Assembly (NCBI GenBank): GCA_007922305.1
Contig: ML677373.1
Span: forward strand, 20,040,348 to 20,104,347
Direction of reading: 5' to 3'
From: Dermatemys mawii
Lineage: Eukaryota; Chordata; Testudines; Dermatemydidae
Length of the DNA stretch: 64,000 nucleotides
Shown: positions 47,901 to 59,900 of the stretch, in pieces
Numbering within the stretch: the first letter of the stretch is position 1
Layout: every line of letters begins with the position of its first letter
Made by a program: the position numbers and the translations under genes
The notes under the pieces: model-generated
Databases searched by the model: none
Seen by the model: the letters and a program-made list of their open reading frames with translations, nothing else
Told to the model about the DNA's origin: nothing

Positions 47901-50900
47901 TAAGGAGACTGCTCACAGCGGGTCTTTCACTCACTTTTTCTGAAGCGCTTGCTAACTTCGATCCCGTGGAGTTGAAGGTTATTGCAGCAAGGGGCCCGTC
48001 ATGGGCAGGAATTGTGCAGAGTGTTCTCTGTCGGTAAAAAGGTAACAGGAGTGTAAACTAAAGGGCAACGCCTCCCACCTGGTAACTGGCGACACATTCC
48101 ATACCTTGGGCCCCAACCCAACCTGCGTTCCATGCGGGGCTCTCTCTTCACCCTGTACTTTAGAATGTGTAAATAGGATCGCACTGGGTCCTAAGCAATT
48201 ACACTTGATTAGTAGATGTCCCTTAAGTGCCTTTTGAGCTTAGTGCTAAATCTAGGAAGTATCTCACACTTCACCCCCAGTTCTCCTCCTACCGCAGCCA
48301 CCACGTTACAAAAACAAGTTTCGGCCTGATTCCAAGGAGTGCCCAGAACTTACAACTCCTCTGGCAGTTACGGGTGCTCAGCACATCTCCAAATCAGGCT
48401 ACGATGTAGCAACTGCCCTTCTCCTTTGATGCTTGGCACCTACCTAGGCAAAACCAGTCCTGAACATTGGTCACAGTTCATTCTCTGTAGAACTTTTAAT
48501 ATTACAAGACAATATTGATTCCTGGGATTTTACCCCAAAGAAACCCTGGCAAGGGAGGACTGTGGACTTGTTAATAATTCTCACTATACGCCACTCGCCA
48601 GAGCAGCTTAAGTTGCTCACTGACTCTTCTCTATCTGCTCTGTAACTCCTTTGATGACCACACATTTCCCCTGGGTCGCTATGTTCAGGATGCAGGACAT
48701 GAAGGTTACTTTCCTTACCAAGGAACTAGACCATGACTACACTGATCTTAAATTCAGTACTTTTGCTCTGGGCATGTGTCAGATAATTAGTTTAACCACG
48801 TCCGGATGAGCAGGCGTGGAGGAGCCCCCAAATCTTAGCGGTCGATTTCTGTGCAGCGTGGGTACGTGGGCTCTCTTTTCTCTCTCGCTCTTTTATTTAA
48901 AAAGCTCGGCTGGGCAATTCTGTAGCTGTTTTTGTTAACCCAACACAGATTATTTTCTGTCCATGGCAGTATCCTCATGGCCATGCTCCGAAACCCTCTA
49001 GTCGCTTCACACCTACCAAATTATTTCCGTCGTAAAGCACAATCTCCCCAATAGTCGAGCTGCCAGGGTACGCCAAGTAGGAGTTGGAATGGTTGATAGA
49101 AAGTGCACATAAACCTAGCAAGGCGTGAAGGCAAAGAAAAATGCTGTCAGGCATAGGGGGAGCACACGCAATAAAAATGGAATGGTTACAGTCAGCAACA
49201 GAAACGCTGGATTTTCATGCTCCCTTGCTTCAGGGGAGGAGTGTCCAGCCACACACCACACAGGGGGCTTCCCCTAAAAGTGGGCTGGAAATCACTCGGA
49301 AATTCCTCAACTCTGGTGACACCTACTGGCATGTGAGGGTAGGGCTCTCTTCCACAGATAACCCTCCAAGATGCTCTTCAAGAGGATTTTTTTCCAGAGA
49401 GGTCAATACTGGGTCCAGTTTCTCCCCCTTCAGCTGAATTACCACCCTTGGGAATGGAGAGACTAAATCACTTGCAACATTTCAAAGGGCTCTCTCTAGC
49501 TACGCCCCTATCTGACCCATCACTGAATCCAAGCCCCTCACAACCACTAATGGATTTTAGTCTCACCCCTGTGCAATAGAGACGCATCCTTCCCCTTTTA
49601 TAAATGGGGCACAGGGTAGTTAAGTGAGTTGCCCCAGCTCACACGGAAGCCTGTCGCTGAGCTGAAACTGAACCGTATCCACTAGACCATCTTTCCTACC
49701 CTCATGTGACTTTCACATCTTCATTTCCCTTTTGGGCGCTCATGGGCCTGTTCTCAAGCCTGGTTGCAGCGCTTGCAGGTCGTTGTGCAGAGAATACCAC
49801 ATGGCAGCCCATCTCCAGTAACTCACGTGCCACCTTTTCGGGGAGTGTCTGGCTGCAGGGCAGGAGCCCAGATGCTTATCAGTTGGTAACAGGGTTCATT
49901 CTAGGGTACTGCACACTTGGCCTAAGGCCCATCCCTGCCCACATACTGAAATGAATCTCGATTCTTTCCAGAACCAGTGCTGTTACCCCCAAACACACCC
50001 TGCAGCTGCTGTTAGAATGCAGGGGACTGCCGGGCCTGTGGGAACATGGATTTCTGAGTTAGTGGGTTTGTGAAACTTCACGGAGCACTGCTAGGAAGGT
50101 GCCACATGTAGGGGAGGCTGCAGAGTTAGAGGCTATTTGACATCCGGCCAGCTTGTGTGCTCAGCTCTCCAAACAGGAAGTGCACCTCCCCCACCACCCA
50201 CTTCATGGGGCTGGTCATACCAGGATACTGCCTTGGCAAATGCCCAACACACAGTGCAGGATTAGCTGCAGCTAGTGTTTCAGATCATTGTTTATAACTG
50301 AACAAAAGCCCCGGAGCTACAGCAGCATCCATTAACCGGAGATGTCCCTTTATCAGTCTTGGGTATTTATACAGTGCTAGTCACTGCTCTACTGTGGACT
50401 GAGGTGAGTTGCAGCCATATAAACTTGACAGCAGAGGGAAAAACATTTGAAATAATACAAGGCAGCTGATTAAATCTGAACAGTGAGCTGGTGGGTAAGG
50501 GGGGGGAAATGAGATCAAAGATATACCACAGACTTTTTAATAATAAGTGCAAATAAAAGGCCAGACCGACAAGGAATGAGTTCCCTCAAAGGGAAGGCCT
50601 TGGCTATCAGTCATTACCGCTTACAGGCAACAACGGAGAATGTTCAGTGAAACAGTTTCCTGTCAGGCTGGAGATGACATAGGATCTAGAGAATTTTCAA
50701 GCTTAAGATGCTGAGTTCGGAGTCAATCGTGCCCTGCCACAGGCCTGTCTGGAAGACTCAACAGGAAACCAGGCCAGGGAAAAAGAATACAAATACACGG
50801 AGGTGACCTCTTTAAGGCACAAAAAGCAGCACTGCCACTGAGGCAGATGTGCAACTTGTCCCATTTCTCCTTCCTAGGGTGCAGGATCATCTCATCTCAG

Positions 50901-53900
50901 AGTATTCAAACCACACCGTGAAGGGCTCCCCAGCTAAGCAAACATGGGCCTCGATTCTGGGTGCTGCTCAGGATGGGGCTAGCACCATGCTACCTCAGGG
51001 CCTGTCAGACTCTAGGGATCAGTCCCGTCCTTAGCATAACTGAGCAGGCTGAGGGTGCCCCAGAGCACAAAGGGGCTGCAGGAGTCAGCGGAAGACCAGT
51101 TTGAATTAAGTTGAAATTGACCTGTGCTGTTAGTTTAATAAACCAGAACCCAGGAAGGGGTTTTATTTGATACAGGACAGCCTCGACGCAGTTACTGGAT
51201 CCATGAAGGGGAAACCGAACTAGAGGCCAGGCCTGATGCCACAGTCCCCGAGAGGAGAGAAACAAAAATCAGAGAGGGGCTGAGTTCAAGTCTCCAGGCA
51301 ATATGTCTTCCCGGCCCAGGGGAAGTTCTGCAAGAGAACAGCCTGTTGGAAGAGGCTTCCCTGTGAGAGTAGCATGTCCTGCCAGGGTCAATATACTGCA
51401 GCCATCCCACAGCTGAGCAACTGTCATCATTGGTGAAAATGCAACTGGCCTAATTACAACTCCCCACTGACACCATCTCAGAGCCTTTGAATGGATCTGA
51501 GCACTGCGAACTCAGGAGTCAGTTTCCTGCCTCTGGTAGATTCACTCTGTGGCTTTGGGGGACTTGTTAACCTTCCTGGCCCAGTTTCCCCCATCTGCAG
51601 GAGGGGGCTGTGCTCCCTCTCCTCCCTCACAGTGGTGGTCGGAGAGGGCTTGTTAGCAGCCTGTAAAGCTCTTGGGAGATGAAGTGCACTCCATGTGCTT
51701 AGTGATGTTAGCACTCCAGTAACCAACGGTGGCTCCCTCGGGCACATGGAAACCACAGTCAGACTCACTCACACATGTGCGGAGGAAGCTGTCAAAACAT
51801 GACTGAGAAGGCAACACTAATCAGGTGCAACCTTCCTGGAAAGCCTCTCTGTGGAGCCACAGCAGGAAACGTCGTTTCACCAACACTTGGTTGCAGTGAG
51901 TTTGTGGAGAGAGTTATTGAGAGCATTTCCCCTCCCGCTCAAGGACACTGGCTGGGTAGGGTTTGCTGCATGCTGCAAAACCCCTCTCTTGATGCTTTCA
52001 TCAATATACGGACTGACTGCCCTGGAGTTTCAGATAATGCCTGGGTGTGTGTGTCCCGTGGGGATTTTTTTTTTTTTTTTTTTTAAATATCATTAAATTA
52101 TATAGGCTGCTTTAGTATGTTTAATCCTCAGCAAGGGACCATCTGTGAAGAGAGTGAAGTAGGTCACTCTGGAGGGCAGGCGCTGTGTCCCCGGAAAGCC
52201 AAGGAGTCAGGCATTCCATGGAGATGAATTGCATCAGTGACTCTACAATGAGAGATGCCACTATCCATGGCTGTGACATCAGAACAGTGGACCGAGGAAC
52301 CCACCTTAAACAGCCACTACAGACTCCCTCCCACCCCCACCAAAATAAATCGTTGGCTAGTGGATGTAGATCTGGATTTCCCCTAAGTAGGACAGGAGAG
52401 GATTCAGCTGAGGGGAGCCAGGTGGGTTTTGTTGCTCCTACCCTCCCCTGAGGTTGCCTAGGGCAAGGAGCAGTGTTAAGTTGTAGCCAGGCTCCACAGG
52501 AGCTCGCCTGGGAGAGGCTGCTCAGAGAGATGAACTGAATTAGTGCAGTCCCTAGACATACTGGCCACTCCCCGCCCAGCGCTGTACACTTTTGGGGCTG
52601 GCCCCGTGCAGGTCCCTGGCAGAGGAGTACACCGGACCCTCGCTAGAACGCGGAGCTTGGGGTCCATGCTCAGTACCACATTAACCACGTTATAGCGGGG
52701 ACCACGTAACCATGGATTCCAATTAAAGTTACTAAATTTGGGATCCATGGCCGTGACCGTGCTACGTGTGAATTCGCACTATATAGACGTGCGTTCTAGT
52801 GAGGGTCCGCTGTAGTTGCAAGGACTTTCCACCGTGGTAAACACCTCCCTGGCTGCCACACGCCTCTGTTAGGGTCTACGCTGGCCTAGAGAGAATCTGG
52901 GCCATGGTCTAACTAGAAGTCCATAATCAAGTGTCAAGCTACAGGACCCTGTGTGGAGGTGCAGAACTATTCTGCTGACTCACGCTAGCTGCAAAAGCAG
53001 CTGGGTCTCATTTGCACAGGAACATAAGAGGCTGGGAACATCTCTGAAGTAAGGCAGCCAGAAGAAAGAGCAGGAAGTCCTGAAGGGAGAAATTCTAATC
53101 CTCCCATTCAGGAAGGATCTCGTGGGATGAAATCTAAGTATGGTCCTGCCTTAAGACTTTGTTACTTTATCTAAAAATAAAGGCAAACTCCAGGAAGGTT
53201 ACGATGTGGGGGAGGAGTGTGTCAGGGCCACCTGATTGTATGGCTGAATTAAATTAGACTGGGAATTTTAGGGATACTTTTAAGTGGTTACTTGAGACAG
53301 AATGTTGCCTGTTGGAGGTCAGCTATGGAAGAGATTTCAGTGCAGGCTGGATCCTCGGGTTAGAGCAGTCAAACGTGTCAGTTATACATGCATCCTGGAT
53401 GCTGTACCTCCAAGGTCCTCAGCTAAAAATCTCATACTCATGAGAACAAAATCCCTTTCCTTTTACCATAACTCATGTCAGAGTGTCAATCATAGCCAAC
53501 CCATGCTTGGAAATTTAAAGGCAGCCACGTATCATAGAATCCACCACAAGGGTGCTGCAGTGAGATAAATGCAGTTAGATTGAGTCCTAGCAGTGGCGCC
53601 AGAGTCTTTTAATGAAGTTATTTCCTTGTAACTTGGGGCAATTTCATCCATTCAGCTGTGCGCCCCTGGCTCCCGCTCCCCCAGCTCTGCATTGCTGGGA
53701 CAAGGCTCCTCTCACACATACAGATCACTAGTGATATTTACTCTCTTCAGTGCATTTCTGGATTCTCAACACTAAACTAAATGTGTTTGTAAGAATGCCA
53801 ACATTGGCTTGATTTAAATTCTTACAGCGAAGTTTCAGATCTGTGGAGCTCTCTGCAGAACACCTGGCTTATCATTTGTTTCCTTTGATCCAATCTCCTT

Positions 53901-56900
53901 TGCTTACCTGTTGTATTCAGAGGGGTATCCAGGATCGTTTTCAAAAGCTTCATGTCCTTAATATTATGGATATAAATCGACTCCTCCAGGCAAACAATCA
54001 GCCTCTGCAACAACACAGTCGATAGGTACACAACCACAACTTGTTAACCCTCCCCCTACACGCACAAAACATGTCAGCAGGTGCCAGTTACATTTGTTTT
54101 TCACAACCGAGTTCACACTTTTACTCAGGCCCTTGCAATCAGACAGAGTTACCAGGCATCTCTGAACTCCAAAATGGATCAGAGAGGCAAAGATCTTCTC
54201 AAATCTCTTGCAACTGAGACGCCCTCGGTTTTGTACCACATGGCTGCAAAGAACTGCCTGCATTTGGGACCAAGATTACACCCCCTAATGATTTGTGCCT
54301 TGACTTTGCGAGAGCGTTGCTTTTAAAGAGCACTTGCAAATGTACAGTGCTGTGTGAATGCTAGGGATTATCTGGGTGCAGCCAGTGGTCTCATAATACC
54401 ACAGAGTGTCATTCCTTCCCCACCCCATGCTTTTCCTTATAACATTTCTCTCTTTGTAGCTTCTTTAGTAGGACACTTTCCAATCATAAAAATGTAGAGG
54501 GGGAAGAGGCTGTAAGATCCCCTCTAGTCTATTTCCTCCACGGCATGGCATTGCTCCCTACAGTACACTCACTCTAACTTTGTCCATTCTAGTTGAAAAC
54601 ATCCAGGCGATGAGGCTCTCACAGCTTCCAAAAGAAGCATCTGTTACTCGTGGGGGCCTTCTAAGTCGGAATCAGGGAGCAGGAATCCATCTTCTGCTCC
54701 CCGCTCCAGGGCTGTCTATGGCATAGCCAAGCTATGGGACTGCATTCAAGTTCCAACCGGGGACACACATTACAGTTTGGCTGAATTGCTCAGTGGGAAC
54801 ACCAGAGATGGAACATTTTATCTTGGCAGTAGGATCGGGAATGACAGCTAATGTGATCTGCACCATCTCCATCTCATTGTGCTGTTCTTCTCACCTGTCT
54901 AGCCTGAAACCACTCCCAGTACTGATTGCCAGGAACACACAGCTGAATCTAGTGTTGTCATGATGTGAACATTAGGGTCCTGATCACTCAACACCATGCC
55001 TCAAAACAGTGGCACTGTAATCAGACATTTGTCACCGATGTATTCTGCACTGACGAGTAACAGAGAGGGAGCTCTGGGCAGATGAGGGCCTATTTTCAGA
55101 AGCGCTTTTACTCCGGCACATGCAATTCCCCCGCCCCAGCATCAACAGAAATGGCAGGTACTCAGCCCCCCTGAAAATCTGGCACTAAAAGGCAAGGCCA
55201 GAACCTTCAGACTTGGGTGCCTGCGACTACAGGTACTTCCACCCCTTTGGCCATCAGGCCACTTATTTAAAGTCTACATATGATTTCATTGACTAACTTT
55301 AAACACCCACATTTGAAAACCTTGGCCTTGGTGTGTAACTACAGGCTTAACCAATGCTTCTTAAAATCAAAGCCTTCCTATAAGAGAAGCTTCTAATCCT
55401 GCTAACCACAGCAGCCAGTGCTTTGTTTCCCAAAACCCACGTAGGGTTTCCAGGGAGGCTTACACTTTCCAAAAGAACAGCCTTGACCTTTGTAACGGAG
55501 ACTTGAAAATAAAGTGCGTTAAGTGCATGGTATGCAAAGGCAAACCAAGGCTTCACAGAGTTCTACAATACAATGCTGTTGACATAAAGGTAGAGAGAAG
55601 CAGAGGGATGGACATATATGCATGGGGGGAATGCGGATAGGTTTTCAGATGTGAGATGGGGTGCTGGAGGGGCAGAAATACAACAAAGTTGTTCGGGTGA
55701 CAGGAGTGGCGGACGAGAAATTTTCTGCACCAAGAGGAACAAGATCCTAGGAAGGCAGACACCAGGTAGTGGTGGGAGCAGGGAGGGAGGCCTGAACAAG
55801 TCCATGGAGAGCTTCAGACAAAGGGCCTAATTCTCCATTGCCCTGCCCCAAATGCAACCAGAGGAGACTGGGAGGGTTTGCACTGGTGGCAGGTAATGGA
55901 GAGTTGGGCCCAAGAAGGGCAGGTTTGAGTGGCTGAAATGGATGAGGAGCTAGTGGAGGTGTTTGCACTTCTTGCTCAGATGCTGGTGGATGGCGCCTTA
56001 GAACCGTGTGTAGTAAATCCTGCGGTGAGTGAGATGGAACTATCATCAATATAATGTACGTTAGGTAGAATGGATCACTTCTGTTGCTTACTGCTCCATG
56101 GCACTTTCCTCTATGCTTTCATTTAGATACCACCAGAGAGACGAGTTATCTTGACCTGCACACTGAAAAAGAATGAGTGTCCTTCTGCTAAGTGCATCAA
56201 AAGGATTCGGCGCAGGACTGCAGCCTGGAGATCCAAGGAAAACACAGGGAATTTTCATTAAAATACAAACACTGCTTCTTGCTAGTCAAAAGCACAAACC
56301 CCTGCTCCAGCATAAAAAAAAAAAAATCTTGTTTTTTATCATGTGCAAGTAATAACAGAGCTGGAAATAAAGATTTTCCATGAATCAATAGCAACTGAGA
56401 GTCTTATTCAAATGGATTCTTTAGTTTGAATAACAAAGATTTTCCACTAAGAGATCGAATCAAAAGACAAAACTGTTTGCCCGAAGAGATCTGTTCTTAT
56501 TTAAACTTCCCTGGCTGACAGCGATTCTCTGACTTGGACGGGTTTTACACTACGATGGACTCTCTCTAGTGCAGTATGGTTTCCAAACTCAAGTCCAAGA
56601 CAAGGGTTTTCAGAGTAACACAGTGAATGCATAACCTAATCTCCAGCAGATTAATTTGCAAGAGGAGCTAGATTAGTCCCCTGAAGTCAGAATTACACCA
56701 CAGATAAATTTGGCCCAGGTTGTACTGATTTCATGTTGCACTGAAACAAAATGCAATCATGCTAGGCCATCTTGTCTCAGCATTTAGAGACATTTTTGTG
56801 CACGCTCTCTCAGGTATTTCGGTAAGCCAGCAATTCTATCATACAGCATCCTGCAAACACTCTAGAGGAATCTGCTTCACACACGTTTTTAGGAGACAAG

Positions 56901-59900
56901 GTGGGGGAGGTAACAACTTTTATTGGACTAACATCCCTTGGTGAGAGAGACAAGCTTTCAAAGCTCTTTGAAGAACTCTGTGCAAACTCGAAAGCTTGTC
57001 TCTCTCACCAAGAGAAGTTGGTCCAACAGGAAATACTACCTCATCACCTTGTCTCCCTAATATCTGGAACCAGCATGGCTACAACACTATATACACATTT
57101 TAATGACAGCTGATGTGACAAACAGCGATGCCCAATGCCAAGCACGATAGGGTGTGCCTTATCCTTCCCTAGCTATGGAAGAGCTCTCATCCCATGAAAC
57201 AAATACCCTCCCGTGCCTTCAAAACTCCCTTTTGCTTATTTCTCCTGTGCTGAGCTGGTACTTGTCTGTTCTCCAATTCTCAGAACCATTTTGCATTGCA
57301 TACACCTGGGCTAGAGCATGCACTTCTTAGACAGTGACCTCATCATTAGAATAATGCAGCTCTTCCCTCCGATTCGTGTTTGACATTCACACCGTCGATA
57401 TGTGTCTGAGCACCTCAGTCTTTAATGTACTTATTCTCATTAGCGGCCCCCTCCCCGGGAGACAGGACAGTGCAGTTACTCCTAATTAATAGGCAGGGGA
57501 CTGAGGCACAAGGAGATCAAGTGACTTGCCCAAAGTCACACAGCAACAAACCTGGGTTTCCCAAGTCCCAAGCTAGTGCCCTAACCACTGTACCATCCTT
57601 CCTCCATGGCATCCTTCTGGCCCGTGAGAGTGCACAGGGGAGTAAATGCCACTAAAATGAATGGTAGGCTCCTAGAACTACACTGAAATTTGCAGTTAAT
57701 TAGAACGCAAAAGGAAGTGATGATTTTACCAGCTACTCTTACCTGCCACAATCCATTTCAGTGAAGAAATTAATTTAGTACAAAGTTATTTACAGTATAG
57801 CACAAGCTATAGGAAGCCTGTGATCAAACAAAGCTGTACTGGAAACTCAAGGGAGGGCTTGCCTGTTGGAGATGCTTACTGCAGATTTCACTATTGCTAA
57901 CCTAGAAACGGTTGATTATATACAATTATACAGTCTGTTTATTTTTGTATTGTAATATGTTCCACTCTTTATAACCTATAATGTATTTTGGAAGAGATTA
58001 TGGAAAAAAGACGACTTTAAATCCTAAAAAACAACAGCGAGCTGCTAGGACACAGGATAAATGTAGCAGGATATTCAAAGCTTTCCTCAGCACGGGTCAG
58101 GTACTAGCTACACCTTTAAAAACACAGCAAGGGTGTGAGCTGCTGATGGACGCTATTTGAGACTTAACCTTTAGGCAAAGCTCCATAGTTCAAATGATAC
58201 CTGTGTTATTAACTTTGACTACATTATCTGTGACAAAGATACCACTGTAGGTCAGAAGCCAGAGCATGGCATTCCAGGAGAAGATGTGGTAGAACAGCTT
58301 CATTTAACTGTTTACTGCTGTGTAAACTGAGCGTAGCCAATTTATCATCTTCCAATTCAAAGCTCACCAGCAACATTTTCCCATCACCTGGCATCCCATC
58401 CCACATGGAGTTCTTGTAAGGAAATGTAGGAAGGAATGTATTTAAAACACGCATTTCACTACGGGACGTGCCTGAGTCGTATTCAGAGGGGATGCAAGTT
58501 ATGTGTTATTAAGTGGATGTAACTGAGTGACAGAGTCTAAGGGCTAAAGTAGTTCAAGACGTAGATCACCTGTGGGTACCAGTGGGTGTGAATGTTCCTC
58601 TCTGACCTCTCCTTTATGCACACAAGAGAGTGTAAGGCTAAAGGAAGAGGGAAGAACATCACAGAAGTCAATGGAGTCAGAACGACCTAAAACCAGAGCG
58701 AGGGAGGGCAGGTTTACTGCATTGAGACTTTGTCGACTATTAATGCCTGAGTAATCGATGCCTTTACCTGCCGATTCAGCCGGATGGACAGGATGTCGCT
58801 AGAATAGCTATAGTTGCAGATCTCCGTCCCTTTTTTGAAGTGATAGACGTTCATTTGCCGAGGCTTGGTATGACTCACCACAACCACCAGGCTGCTGGAG
58901 AAGAGGCGCTCCGCGATGTAAACATCTGGGATTTCATCTGTTCAGCCATAAGAAGGTGAGAGCATACTGTCATCTTGGGTCTGGCTCTCTAAGAGTAAAA
59001 TCCCCCATGCATTGTGCCTAGCTCAGGAGCTGAAGGGTTAAGTGCTTAGTCATGACAGTTCTGCTTTTATTAACGATTACCCTTCCTGGATATGGCTGCA
59101 CCTAAGCCTTCTGATAGGGTGTGCACTGGGCCCTGACAGGAAGAGGTTAATTGGTCTTTCCTTTAGAGACAGGAACTTAGGGCCTGCAATACCTGCCACA
59201 AATGACTAGCCTGGCTTGGGCCCTCCAGCTGTAGTTAATCAGGAGGGAACAGGATATAGAGGGGAATGAGTTCTGTCTTCCAGGTGTTTACCTTAATCCA
59301 GGGAACTATGTATCCTGAGAGGGAGCTAGAGACACTCCTTACAGAGGAAGTGATGAAGCTGTGAGCGGACAGATCAGGACTCCCTGAGGCAGGGGACAAG
59401 CATAGTCTGTTATTTCCTGTAAGTACATGCTGCACTATTCTGGGCTCCCCCAGGAAAGGGATGGCCTAAAGAAAGATAAGACATAGGATATTTTCTTCCT
59501 CCCCAACCCCCACCCCCAGTGGCCATGGGCCATCATGGAACTTTGGTTGACTTTCTGTAAAGAAAGAGGGCTCTTTCTCTTACCACCACAACCCCTCCTC
59601 CAAATATACACCCAGATAATGTGGCAGAAGTTCCTCCTTTTTCACTCCAGTTGCAGTCATGCTCCATGATCCCTGCACTAACCCACAAGATTAGGGCAGA
59701 CCTAATCTTGTTTAAACGCTATTCTTGTGCTCGATCAGGATTGTCCCCCTAAAATATGCAGCCAGTCTATGCTCTGGGTCTGTTGTACATAGTCAGTTAT
59801 ACCATTTTGGGGGACCCTGTTACAACAGTGTAGTCTGTGATGCTATTAGAACACTCTTCCAGCTACCAGTGTTAATGGAACCAAAGGGTGTTCCTGAAGG

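Larger units (their letters stand above)
49115..53907 (-). other. WIPI1 intron 4
   Basis: Intron of 4.8 kb. It contains MIR-like copies (49560-49700 and 51520-51690), a 20-base T run (52065-52084) and a pogo/Tigger-like MITE (52630-52812). Confidence 0.85.
54005..58767 (-). other. WIPI1 intron 3
   Basis: Intron of 4.8 kb with a CR1 fragment (54478-54660), a fold-back repeat (56892-57056) and a MIR-like copy (57480-57600). Confidence 0.85.
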
